A stretch of DNA of 64,000 nucleotides, taken from positions 1 through 64,000 of the forward strand of contig NZ_LSJI01000118.1 in the NCBI RefSeq assembly GCF_001557235.1, written 5' to 3'. Every line of letters begins with the position of its first letter. The first letter of the stretch is position 1. Below the pieces are notes generated by a model that saw only the letters and a list, made by a program, of their open reading frames with translations, made no database searches and had not been told where the DNA came from. Positions 36,970 through 46,713 of the stretch are shown here, in pieces. This DNA comes from Phenylobacterium sp. CCH9-H3. GTDB taxonomy: Bacteria; Pseudomonadota; Alphaproteobacteria; Caulobacterales; Caulobacteraceae. Both the position numbers and the translations under genes were made by a program.

Positions 36970-38139
36970 TCAATTCCCGACCGGCTCCCGCGTCAACGCG
37001 AACGCCGCGCGCCGGCGGCGGAGCGCCCCGCCGATCACGCCGAAGCCCAGGATCATCATCGCCCAGGTCGCCGGCTCCGGCACGGCCGTGCCGGACAGCG
37101 CCGTGAGGCCAGGGGCCGCGAGGCCGTTCATCCGGATCTCGCCGTTCTGGATCATGCTGGCCGCGACGACCGAACCCGAAACGAAGTTGTTGTTCTTGAT
37201 CTGCGCCTCGGGCGCCAGGATCGAGCCGTACCAGGACTTGGAGCCCAGATCGACGCTGGTGGCCTCGTAGAAGTTCCAGATCACGTTGGAGCCGAGGCCG
37301 GCCGGGCCATTGAAGTTGATGCTGCTGGGCAGGCTGACCTTCAGGCCGCCGACATTGATGATCACCGCGTCGTAGCCCGTCGGGGCGTTGAAGATCAGCT
37401 GGCTGCGGTTCTTCAGGGCCGCGTTGAGGTCCGAGATGGCGAACACCGCCACGCCCGTGCCGGATCCAGCGTCGAAAATCGCCTGCTGGCCGCCTGCGGA
37501 GTAGGTAAGAGAGTGGGTCGGGTCGAGCCCGGCGAAGAAGTCGGACGTCGCCACGAGATCGGTGGCGAGGCTCGCGGTCGTCTCGGCGATCGCCGCCTGG
37601 ATGCCGTCGGCGCTGTGGTCCCCGCCGTGCTTGGTCCCGTTCGAACTGCTGACCGCGCCGCCGTAGTAGATGTCCTTGGCGTTGGTGTTCGACACGTTGC
37701 CGTCGGAATAGACCGACGCGCCGTTGGCGTTGACCTTCTTGACGTTGCCCTCGGCGTAGACGCTGCCGCCGCCGTTCATGTTGGCGCCGGAGTCCAGGTT
37801 CCCGCCGACCTTCACCGAACCGCCGTTGTTGATGTTCTTGGCGCCGCCGGTGACGTTGCCGCCCACGGTCAGGGCCACGCCCCCCGCCTGGCTGCCGGGG
37901 CTGGTCATGTAGTTGGACGAGCCGCCGGAAAGATTGCCGCCGACGAAGGTCCGGCCCTGCACCTGCGAGCTGGACTGCAGGTCCTTCAGGACGATCAGGT
38001 TGTAGTCCCGCATGGCTTGCAGGCCCGCGTTGACGGACTCGGCGTTCGCCGTGGCCGGCAGCGGCGCGGCCGAGGCGGCGGACGCGGTGGCCAGGGCGAG
38101 GCCGCCGGCGATGGCGAAGAGGGGGCTGCAGAGACGCAT
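36970..38139 (-). CDS. Choice-of-anchor-A PEP-CTERM protein 2
   Basis: A 389-residue paralog of the preceding protein. The start at 38139 has AAGG seven bases upstream and opens a signal peptide ending SAASA. It shares MRDYNLIVLKDLQSSSQVQGR, FNGPAGLGSNVIWNFYEAT and SWYGSILAPEAQI, and ends VPEPATWAMMILGFGVIG plus RRRR. It has an extra Gly/Asn-rich stretch of short repeats (VTGGAKNINNGGSVKVGGN, then SVYAEGNV / SVYSDGNV), consistent with a beta-solenoid insertion. The two genes probably arose by tandem duplication. Confidence 0.9.
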   Translation of the reverse strand: MRLCSPLFAIAGGLALATASAASAAPLPATANAESVNAGLQAMRDYNLIVLKDLQSSSQVQGRTFVGGNLSGGSSNYMTSPGSQAGGVALTVGGNVTGGAKNINNGGSVKVGGNLDSGANMNGGGSVYAEGNVKKVNANGASVYSDGNVSNTNAKDIYYGGAVSSSNGTKHGGDHSADGIQAAIAETTASLATDLVATSDFFAGLDPTHSLTYSAGGQQAIFDAGSGTGVAVFAISDLNAALKNRSQLIFNAPTGYDAVIINVGGLKVSLPSSINFNGPAGLGSNVIWNFYEATSVDLGSKSWYGSILAPEAQIKNNNFVSGSVVAASMIQNGEIRMNGLAAPGLTALSGTAVPEPATWAMMILGFGVIGGALRRRRAAFALTREPVGN

Positions 38140-38240
38140 CGACGACCTTACGAACGGCAAAGGTTAAAAGACGCTTGGGCGTCCGGCGCTTTCGGACCCC
38201 AGCGGCCGTGCCCTATGCCCGGGCCCGCCTTGGCGACGCA

Positions 38241-38260
38241 GACTGCGAGATGTCGCAGTC
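38241..38260. repeat. Perfect 8-bp stem-loop
   Basis: GACTGCGA, loop GATG, TCGCAGTC. It sits 28 bases beyond the stop of the histidine phosphatase gene and about 100 bases upstream of the PEP-CTERM gene at 38139. It may end the phosphatase transcript or regulate the PEP-CTERM pair. Confidence 0.5.
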
Positions 38261-38287
38261 ACAGGCGCTGCTACTCAAATTGGGGCG

Positions 38288-38874
38288 TCAGGGCGTGACG
38301 GGCTCGCAGTCGAACCGGTCGATGAGGCCGCCCCGGAGCCGGTAGACCGCGTCCTGGGGGACGTCCTGGTCCAGCGTCGCCTGGCGATCGAGATCGGCAT
38401 AGACGCCCCGCGCCAGGCGCCCCCACACGCCGTGGCTGACCGCGATGACCCGGCGCTCGCCCTCCGGCGGCAGGGAGCCCAGCCAGTCCGAGGCCCTGGC
38501 GGCGACCTCCTCGAAGGTCTCGCCGCCGGGCGCGCCAAAGAACCACTCCCGGGTCTTGAAGACCTCGGGGTGGATGTGGGCGATCTCCGAGCGCAGCCGG
38601 CCCTCCCACTCGCCGCAGCAGATCTCGGCGAGGCGCGCGTCGATCTCGATCGGGAGGCCCGTCGCCTCCGCCACCATGGCGGCCGTCCTGCGCGCGCGGC
38701 CGATGGGGCTGGAGACCAGCCGGAAGCGGCCGCCGTCGTGGCGGACCAGGTCGGCGACCAGGCCCGCCATGGCGCGAGCCTGACGCTCGCCGAGCGGCGT
38801 CAGGTCGCTTTCTGTGTGGCCTTGGATGCGGCCTTCGCGATTCCAGAAGGTTTCGCCATGACGCATCAGCAGGA

Positions 38875-38878
<4 letters not shown>
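38288..38878 (-). CDS. Histidine phosphatase family protein (phosphoglycerate-mutase-like)
   Basis: A 196-residue member of the histidine phosphatase superfamily. The phosphohistidine motif is [11 protein letters not shown] (His7), with Arg/Glu at [11 protein letters not shown] and [10 protein letters not shown], and the second catalytic His at [10 protein letters not shown]. The start at 38878 overlaps the upstream SDR stop (ATGA), so they are co-translated. A longer frame upstream is not homologous. The substrate may be a sugar phosphate or nucleotide; it cannot be decided. Confidence 0.92.
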
Positions 38879-39660
<782 letters not shown>

Positions 39661-39676
39661 GGATTTCCTCGTTCTC

Positions 39677-40510
39677 TCAGGCGTTAGTCTTGGCTCGGGT
39701 CGCCGCGGCGCAGATCGCGTCGGCGAACACGTCGTACAGGCCGGGCGGCAGGTCGTGGCCCATCCCCGGGATCATCCGCAGCTCGGCCCCCGGGATGGCG
39801 GCGGCCGTGGCCTCGCCCCCCACTGGCTGCACCAGGGGATCGTCCGCGCCGTGCAAGACGACGGTGGGGACCCCGATGCGGCGCAGCTCTTCGGTCCGGT
39901 CGCCGTCCGCGCCGATGGCGGCGCGCTGGCGGCCCACCCCGGCGGGGTTGAAGGCGCGCCGATGCTCGGCGATCACCCGCTCGCGCAGCTGGGCGTCGCT
40001 CCAGGGGTAGCCAGGGCTGCCGATGGTGCGGGCGTTCTTCATCCCGTGCGCGACAAAGGCCTCGTAGTCCGCCTCGGGGCTGGGCGGCGGATTGCTGATC
40101 ACCGCCATGGCCTCCGGGGTGGCGACCACGTTCCCCGACGGGGCGGACATGATCGACGTCATGGAGAGCACGCGGTCCGGATGGTCGATGGCCATCCGCT
40201 GCACGATCATCCCGCCCATCGACACGCCCGCGATGTGCGCGCGGGCGACGCCGGCCGCGTCCAGCACGGCCACGCCATCAGCCGCCATGTCCTTCAGGGT
40301 GTAGCGCTCGGTGGGCCAGGTGGAGAGGCCGGTGTCGCGGTTGTCGAAGCGGATGGTACGATAGCCGCGGCCGACCAGGATCTCGCAGAACGCCTCCGGC
40401 CAGCGGGTCATCTGGGAGCCCAGGCCATTGACCAGCAGGACGGCTTCCGGCCGATCGTCGCCGAAGGTCTGGTACTCCAGCTCGACGTCGCCGTTACGGG
40501 CTTTCGGCAT
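39677..40510 (-). CDS. Alpha/beta-fold hydrolase
   Basis: A 277-residue hydrolase. The oxyanion HG region is [13 protein letters not shown], the nucleophile elbow is [13 protein letters not shown] with Ser, the acid is in [10 protein letters not shown] and the base His in [12 protein letters not shown]. The start at 40510 ([14 protein letters not shown]) is at the usual first strand. It is first in the likely operon hydrolase-SDR-histidine phosphatase. Esterase or lactonase activity is most likely; TAP- or aclacinomycin-esterase-like members share these motifs. Confidence 0.92.
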   Translation of the reverse strand: MPKARNGDVELEYQTFGDDRPEAVLLVNGLGSQMTRWPEAFCEILVGRGYRTIRFDNRDTGLSTWPTERYTLKDMAADGVAVLDAAGVARAHIAGVSMGGMIVQRMAIDHPDRVLSMTSIMSAPSGNVVATPEAMAVISNPPPSPEADYEAFVAHGMKNARTIGSPGYPWSDAQLRERVIAEHRRAFNPAGVGRQRAAIGADGDRTEELRRIGVPTVVLHGADDPLVQPVGGEATAAAIPGAELRMIPGMGHDLPPGLYDVFADAICAAATRAKTNA

Positions 40511-40652
40511 CGCGTGTCCCTCCTTGCACATACCCTGTTGGTTGCACGCCAACGCCTGCGGCGATCCTGGCGCGTGAATCGACTGGTCTTCGCCGGGCTT
40601 GTGCGCCAATCATGGTCGTAAGAAACGCCTGGGGGGAGGGCTGAGCGAAGGC

Positions 40653-40748
40653 ATGCGTGTGATCGTTCCCCTATTGCTGTCCCTGGCGATGTGGGCGTTC
40701 ATCCTGCTCGGCCTTGCGGGCCTGTGGCTGAAGATCTTCGGGCGCTAG
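40653..40748 (+). CDS. Putative 31-residue membrane peptide
   Basis: ATG at 40653 preceded by GGGGGGAGGG encodes 31 residues: a short N-tail (MRVIVP), one continuous hydrophobic helix (LLLSLAMWAFILLGLAGLWL) and a basic end (KIFGR). The TAG shares CTAG with the stop of the convergent quinone oxidoreductase. The strong ribosome-binding site, single helix and positive end are the pattern of real bacterial small membrane proteins, but length alone prevents certainty. Confidence 0.5.
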   Translation: MRVIVPLLLSLAMWAFILLGLAGLWLKIFGR

Positions 40749-41710
40749 GGTATCAGCAGCACCCGGCCCACGGCCTGGCGGCTCTCGATGTAACGGTGCG
40801 CCGCCGCCGCGTCCGACAGCGGAAATTCCTTGTCGATCAGCACCTTGAGCTCTCCGCGGGCGACGTCTTCGATCAGGCGCTGGATATTCTTCTGCACCCG
40901 GTCGGTGGCGATCTCGGCGCCCAGGAAGACGCCCGACAGGCTCCGATTGCCGCCCATCATCGAGCCGACGTCCACCGTCATCGGCTCGCGCCCCGCCTGG
41001 CCCACCATCGAGACGCGGCCCCGATAGGCAAGGCTCAGAATCGACGACTGCAGCGTGGGGCCGCCCACCGAATCGACGATCACGTCGCAGCCCTTCTTGT
41101 CGGTGAGGCGCATGACCTCCTGCACGACGTCGTGGGTTTTGTAGTTGATGCCGTGGGTCAGGCCGTAGGCCTTGAGCCGTTCCAGCCTCTCGTCCGACGA
41201 GGCCGTGGCCAGCACCATCGAGGCGCCGGCGCGGGCCGCAAGCTGGATCGCCGCCACGCCCACGCCGGAGGCGCCGGCCTGGACCAGCACGACCTCGCCC
41301 TTCTTCATCCGGCCGAACTCGAACAGGCAGTCGTCGGCCGTGCCGAAGGTCACCGGGATCACGGCGGCCTCGCGCGTGCTGAGCCCGTCAGGAACCTTCC
41401 AGGCGGTTATGGCCGGAACGGCGCGCAGCTCGGCATGGCTGCCGAACGCGCCGGTCGTGCAGACCTTGTCGCCGACCTTGAACTTGCTGACCTCGGCGCC
41501 GACCTCGACCACTTCGCCGGCCGCCTGGTAGCCGACCACGTGCGGGTTCGTCATCAGCGGCCCGCGCCACCGGTTCAGGGTGTCGCCCCCTTCGATGGAC
41601 ACCGCCTCGACGCGGATGACGATGCCCTTGGGGTGGCATTGGGGATCGGGAACGTCCTCGTACTTCAGGACGTCGGGCCCACCGTTCTCGTAATAGACTG
41701 CGGCTTTCAT
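40745..41710 (-). CDS. Zinc-type NADPH:quinone oxidoreductase family protein (MDR)
   Basis: A 321-residue medium-chain reductase of the quinone oxidoreductase group, without the zinc-binding Cys set. The cofactor fold is VLVQAGASGVGVAAIQLAARAG. Conserved parts include VGYQAAGEVVEVGAEVSKFKVGDKV and the C-terminal HRYIESRQAVGRVLLIP. It would reduce quinones or enoyl-type compounds with NADPH. The start at 41710 is supported by family N-terminus MKAAVYYENGG. A PsrA/TetR-like operator is 11 bases upstream. Confidence 0.92.
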   Translation of the reverse strand: MKAAVYYENGGPDVLKYEDVPDPQCHPKGIVIRVEAVSIEGGDTLNRWRGPLMTNPHVVGYQAAGEVVEVGAEVSKFKVGDKVCTTGAFGSHAELRAVPAITAWKVPDGLSTREAAVIPVTFGTADDCLFEFGRMKKGEVVLVQAGASGVGVAAIQLAARAGASMVLATASSDERLERLKAYGLTHGINYKTHDVVQEVMRLTDKKGCDVIVDSVGGPTLQSSILSLAYRGRVSMVGQAGREPMTVDVGSMMGGNRSLSGVFLGAEIATDRVQKNIQRLIEDVARGELKVLIDKEFPLSDAAAAHRYIESRQAVGRVLLIP

Positions 41711-41720
41711 CGGACGCTCC

Positions 41721-41738
41721 CTCAAACGCTTGTTTGAG
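41721..41738. promoter_or_regulatory. TetR/PsrA-like operator CTCAAAC-N4-GTTTGAG
   Basis: A perfect 7-bp dyad around GCTT that contains CAAAC-N4-GTTTG, the form of the PsrA-type fatty-acid-responsive operator. It ends 11 bases upstream of the quinone oxidoreductase start, a position suited to repression. A second site of the same form is at 63001-63014. Confidence 0.55.
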
Positions 41739-41768
41739 TGAACTCCTCTCACGCACCGGCAGGCCCGT

Positions 41769-42929
41769 CTAGCCGTTCCGTTTCACGTAGTTGCGGATCG
41801 AAGAGATGATGTGGTCCTGATCGGCGTCGGTCAGGTAGGCGTGCATGGGCAGGGCCAGCACTTTCCCCGCGGCGGCTTCCGTCACCGGCAGGCCGCCGGG
41901 CTGAGGATAGCCGGCGTAGGGCGCCTGCTGGTGCAGGGGCACGGGATAGTAGACGGCGGTCGGCACGCCCTCGGCCTTCAGGTGGGCCGCCAATCCGTCG
42001 CGGTCGTCGGTCTCGATGACGTACTGGGCCCAGACCGAGACGCCGCCCTCGATCACCGGCGGGGCGCGGACCACATCGCCGAGACCCTCGGCGTAGCGGG
42101 CGGCCACCTTGTTTCGCGCGGCGATCTCGTCGGCGAAGATGGTCAGCTTTTGGAGCAGGACCGCGGCCTGGATCGTGTCCATCCGGCTGTTCATCCCGAC
42201 CCGCATGTTCAGGTACTTGGGGTCGTGGTCGAAGGTGCGCCCCTCGAGGTCGGACTTCGCCGCCTGGCCATGGACGCGGAGCGACACCAGCAGGTCGTGG
42301 AACCGGGCGTCCTTGCTCAGCACCGCGCCGCCGTCGCCGTAGCAGCCCAGAGGCTTGGCGGGGAAGAACGAGGTGGTGGTGACGTCCGCCCAATGGATCG
42401 GGTGCTGGCCGCCCAGGGTGCAGCCGAAGCCCTGCGCCGAATCCGAGATCAGCTTAAGCCCATGCTTGTCGCAGACCGCGGCGATCGCGGGATAGTCCGC
42501 CGGCTGGCCGAACAGGTCGACGGCGATCACGGCGCGGGGGGTCAGCTTGCCGTCCGCCTTCACCGCCGCGATGGCGGCGTCCAGCTTCGCCGGGTCGAGG
42601 TTGTAGGTGTCGGGCAGGACGTCCACGAAAACCGGCGAGGCGCCCACCAGCGGCATGGCCTCGGCGGTGGCCGCGAAGGTGAAAGACGGACAGAAGACGG
42701 CGTCGTCGGCCCCGATCTCCCAGGCCATCAGGGGCAGGACCAGGGCCTCGGTGCCCGAACCGCAGGACAGCGCGTGCGGCGCCTGGCCGAAGGCGGCGAG
42801 CTCGGCTTCGAACTGGGCGATCTCGGGGCCCATGATGTAGGCGCCCGAGCGCACGACCTTGAGGATGGCATCCTCGAGGGGCTGGCCCAGCCGCTGGCGC
42901 TGGGACTGCAGGTCGATGAAGGGGATCAT
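41769..42929 (-). CDS. DegT/DnrJ/EryC1/StrS-family aminotransferase
   Basis: A 386-residue PLP enzyme of the sugar-aminotransferase family, which transfers an amino group to keto-sugar nucleotides for surface polysaccharides. The PLP lysine is Lys192 in TTSFFPAKPLGCYGDGG, with Asp163 (ISDSAQGFG) and the SGTEAL loop (58-63). It starts MIPFIDLQSQ, typical of the family. No other sugar-nucleotide genes lie nearby, so the glycan is unknown. Confidence 0.93.
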   Translation of the reverse strand: MIPFIDLQSQRQRLGQPLEDAILKVVRSGAYIMGPEIAQFEAELAAFGQAPHALSCGSGTEALVLPLMAWEIGADDAVFCPSFTFAATAEAMPLVGASPVFVDVLPDTYNLDPAKLDAAIAAVKADGKLTPRAVIAVDLFGQPADYPAIAAVCDKHGLKLISDSAQGFGCTLGGQHPIHWADVTTTSFFPAKPLGCYGDGGAVLSKDARFHDLLVSLRVHGQAAKSDLEGRTFDHDPKYLNMRVGMNSRMDTIQAAVLLQKLTIFADEIAARNKVAARYAEGLGDVVRAPPVIEGGVSVWAQYVIETDDRDGLAAHLKAEGVPTAVYYPVPLHQQAPYAGYPQPGGLPVTEAAAGKVLALPMHAYLTDADQDHIISSIRNYVKRNG

Positions 42930-43006
42930 GGCCGCGGCTTATGCCCTGCGTCGGCGCACCGGGCCAAACACGCTTGGTTTCCCTTCTTTTCCCGCGGCCT
43001 CTCGTC

Positions 43007-43140
43007 CCTTCCTTAAGGGGAGGGACAGGCTGCGCAGCAGCCCGGGTGGGGGATGAAGGGCTACGTTCAGCGCCCGGTCGCCACGGCCCCACCCGTCTGT
43101 CGCTTCGCTCCATCCCCCCTCCCCATTAAGGGAGGGATGA
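43007..43140. repeat. Imperfect palindromic intergenic element
   Basis: The left arm CCTTCCTTAAGGGGAGGG (43008-43025) is nearly complementary to the right arm CCCTCCCCATTAAGGGAGGG (43118-43137). Between them is GC-rich sequence including GCTGCGCAGCAGCCCGGGTGGGG. The form resembles the multicopy palindromic (REP/MITE-like) spacers of Caulobacterales. No frame is open. Confidence 0.6.
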
Positions 43141-43146
43141 AGCGCC

Positions 43147-44436
<1,290 letters not shown>

Positions 44437-44530
44437 GGAATGGTCCCCCAGAAGCAAAACTGACGGGACCGTAGGTTCGAAGCCCGAAAAGCGCCAGCCA
44501 GAAGACTGGGGGCGCGTCAGCGCCGAAAGA

Positions 44531-44608
44531 TCACCGCCAAGGCGCCAAGCGCGCCAAGGCGATGCAGGCCCCTCCGACCTCTTGGCGTTCTTGGCGTCTT
44601 CGCGGTCG
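44531..44608. repeat. Intergenic inverted repeat of the CGCCAAGG type
   Basis: TCACCGCCAAGGCGCCAAGC with GCGCCAAGG (44531-44559) is complementary, with mismatches, to CTTGGCGTTCTTGGCG and TCTTCGCGGT (44581-44606). Such CGCCAAGG/CTTGGCG palindromes recur in intergenic DNA of many proteobacteria. It could fold in RNA at the end of the acyl-CoA ligase transcript. Confidence 0.55.
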
Positions 44609-44630
44609 GATGCCGCGCCTGCGCCATGCC

Positions 44631-46214
44631 TCAGATCTGTCGCGCACGGCCTTCCCAGTAGGGTGCGCGCACCTTGCCGCGCTGGATCTTGCCGGCCTCG
44701 GACCGGGGCAGGCTGGTCACGAAGTCGAGACTGCGCGGGACCTTGAAGCTGGGCAGGCTGTCGCGGGCGAAGGCCAGGATCTCCTGCTCGAGCAGGTCGG
44801 AGGGCTCGTAGCCCGGCTTCAGCAGGATGACCGCCTTGACCTGCTCGCCCCACTCGTCGTGCGGCACGCCCACCGTCGCGCTGTCGGCCACCGCCTCGTG
44901 CTTGATCAGCTCGTTGTCGATCTCCTGCGGGTAGATGTTCACTCCGCCCGAGATGATCGTCTCCGCGCTGCGCCCGGTGAGGAACAGGTACCCATCCTCG
45001 TCGAAATAGCCCATGTCACCCATGGTGAAATAGTCGCCGACGCGGCTGGCCTGGGTCTTCTTCTCGTCCTTGTAGTAGGTGAAGCCGCCGCCGGGCGGCA
45101 GCTGGTGATAGATCGTCCCCGAGACGTTCGGCGGGCACTCGTTCCCCTGCTCGTCCAGGATCTTGGAGCCCAGGAGCTCGGGGCGCTTGCCCACCGAGCC
45201 GGGCTTCCGCAGCCACTCTTCCGAATTGATCATGAAGCCCGCGCCGCCTTCCGATCCGGCGTAGTACTCGCTCAGCACCGGGCCGAACCAGGCGATCATG
45301 GCGTGCTTCACCTCGGGCGGGCAGGGCGCCGCGCCGTGGACGATGTACTTCACCGAGGAGATGTCGTGGCGGGCCTTCACCTCGTCGGACAGGGCCAGCA
45401 GGCGCTGGAACATGATCGGGACCAGGTGCATGTGCGTCACGCGCTGGGCGGCGATGGTCCGCAGCGTGTGTTCGCTGTCCCATTTGTCGAGGAAGACCAG
45501 GGTCGCGCCGGCGCCCATGGCGGCGCGAACGTCGAAGGCGAGCGGGGCGGCGTGATAGGCCGGGCCGGCGCAGAGCTGGACCGAGTCCTTGTCGTAGCCG
45601 CGCAGGGCGTACATCGCCTGGGGCGTGATCACCGGCGTTGGGCGGAAGACACCCTTGGGCCGGCCCGTGGTGCCGGAGGTGTAGAGCATCTGGTTGCCCA
45701 GGACCGGATCGTCGATGTCCGAGCCGTCGAGCCCCGCCAGCGCCGCGTCGTAGTTGACGAACCCGTCCAGATCGCCGCCGACGGCGATCTTGATCTTCAG
45801 GTCGGGCGCCTGCGCCGTGGCGGCGACGGCGGCCGAGATGCGGGTCTCCACGAACACCGCCTGGGCCTCGCAGTCGTTGAGGATGTAGGCGATCTCGTCG
45901 GCCGTGAGGTGCCAGTTGATCGGGGTGATCCGGAACCCGGCGCGCAGGGTGGCCGACTGGACCTCCAGGAACTCGTGGCGGTTGGACATGGCCAGCGCCA
46001 CCGCGTCGCCCGCCTTCAGGCCGGCCTTGCGCAGCAGGCGGACGATCCGGTTCGCGTTGGCGTTCACCTCGGCGAAGGAGCGACGGGTTCCGTCCGGATC
46101 GACCACGGCCGCCTTGTTGGGCTGCACATCGGCCCAGACCGCCATGGTCATGCCGTTGAGGGCGGCCGCCTCGAGCCGCTGGTTCAGGTCCTGCCGTTCG
46201 AGCACCGCGTCCAT
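44631..46214 (-). CDS. AMP-dependent acyl-CoA synthetase
   Basis: A 527-residue ANL enzyme that forms acyl-CoA via acyl-AMP. The P-loop is LYTSGTTGRPKGV, A5 is YYAGSEGGAG, A7 is MGDMGYFDEDGYLFLTGR, and the final lysine is in SEAGKIQRGK. It is the paralog of the island ligase at 12318, with the same ITPINWHLTADEIAY block. A TACAG-N7-CTGTA dyad lies 16 bases upstream. Its GC content matches the core, so this is probably the resident copy. The acid substrate is unknown. Confidence 0.93.
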   Translation of the reverse strand: MDAVLERQDLNQRLEAAALNGMTMAVWADVQPNKAAVVDPDGTRRSFAEVNANANRIVRLLRKAGLKAGDAVALAMSNRHEFLEVQSATLRAGFRITPINWHLTADEIAYILNDCEAQAVFVETRISAAVAATAQAPDLKIKIAVGGDLDGFVNYDAALAGLDGSDIDDPVLGNQMLYTSGTTGRPKGVFRPTPVITPQAMYALRGYDKDSVQLCAGPAYHAAPLAFDVRAAMGAGATLVFLDKWDSEHTLRTIAAQRVTHMHLVPIMFQRLLALSDEVKARHDISSVKYIVHGAAPCPPEVKHAMIAWFGPVLSEYYAGSEGGAGFMINSEEWLRKPGSVGKRPELLGSKILDEQGNECPPNVSGTIYHQLPPGGGFTYYKDEKKTQASRVGDYFTMGDMGYFDEDGYLFLTGRSAETIISGGVNIYPQEIDNELIKHEAVADSATVGVPHDEWGEQVKAVILLKPGYEPSDLLEQEILAFARDSLPSFKVPRSLDFVTSLPRSEAGKIQRGKVRAPYWEGRARQI

Positions 46215-46229
46215 GGCATCTCCTCCGCG

Positions 46230-46246
46230 TACAGATTTACACTGTA
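46230..46246. promoter_or_regulatory. Dyad TACAG-N7-CTGTA upstream of acyl-CoA synthetase
   Basis: Perfect 5-bp arms around ATTTACA, within an AT-rich pocket that contrasts with the GC-rich surroundings, 16 bases before the start codon at 46214. This is a typical size and place for a TetR-family operator. No regulator gene is adjacent. Confidence 0.45.
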
Positions 46247-46293
46247 TCGTGATCTATCTTCGAAAGAGAATGGCACGCGGAGGGCGGTGACGC

Positions 46294-46695
46294 CTAGGCC
46301 TTCATGCGACGGAACACCCAGCCGCCGACCGTCGCGCCCACGGCGGTCAGGAACGTGCCCCAGGTGATGTCGATCAGGGTGATGTGCGTGGACCAAACCT
46401 TGAGCGTCGCCTGGTTGGTCAGGTCGTAGGTGGCGTAGCAGAGGGCCCCCAGCATCCCGCCCGTGACGGTGGTCTTCAGCAGGGGCTTGTCGCGGGTCGG
46501 CCAGATCGCCAGGGCCAGGATGCCGAGGATGTAGGCGAAGTAGAACACCACCGCGGGCGGGAGCCTCGCCGAGGGCAGGGCCACCGGCTCAAGCGTCGGG
46601 AAATACACCTTCGGCCCGAACTGGGTCAGCCAGACGATGTCCAGCGCCAGGACCACGAGGGCCGTGGCGAAATAGGTCGCGATCAATCGGATCAT
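46294..46695 (-). CDS. DUF2177-family membrane protein
   Basis: A 133-residue protein with four transmembrane helices. It begins MIRLIATYFATALVVLALD and includes the family blocks YFAYILGILALAIWP and YATYDLTNQATLKVW. DUF2177 proteins are often encoded beside CFA-synthase-like genes, as here. It is the last gene of the operon DUF1295-methyltransferase-DUF2177, 18 bases after the methyltransferase. The molecular role is unknown. Confidence 0.92.
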   Translation of the reverse strand: MIRLIATYFATALVVLALDIVWLTQFGPKVYFPTLEPVALPSARLPPAVVFYFAYILGILALAIWPTRDKPLLKTTVTGGMLGALCYATYDLTNQATLKVWSTHITLIDITWGTFLTAVGATVGGWVFRRMKA

Positions 46696-46713
46696 TCGGT
46701 GTCCCCCCGGGCC

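Noticed and set aside
37700..37900. Short repeats in the second PEP-CTERM gene as a possible CRISPR-like array
   Set aside because: They are in-frame codon repeats encoding Gly/Asn-rich strands, with irregular spacing and no unique spacers.
44466..44490. GTAGGTTCGAAGCCC resembling a tRNA T-loop
   Set aside because: There is no acceptor stem, anticodon arm or CCA context around it, so it is not a tRNA.
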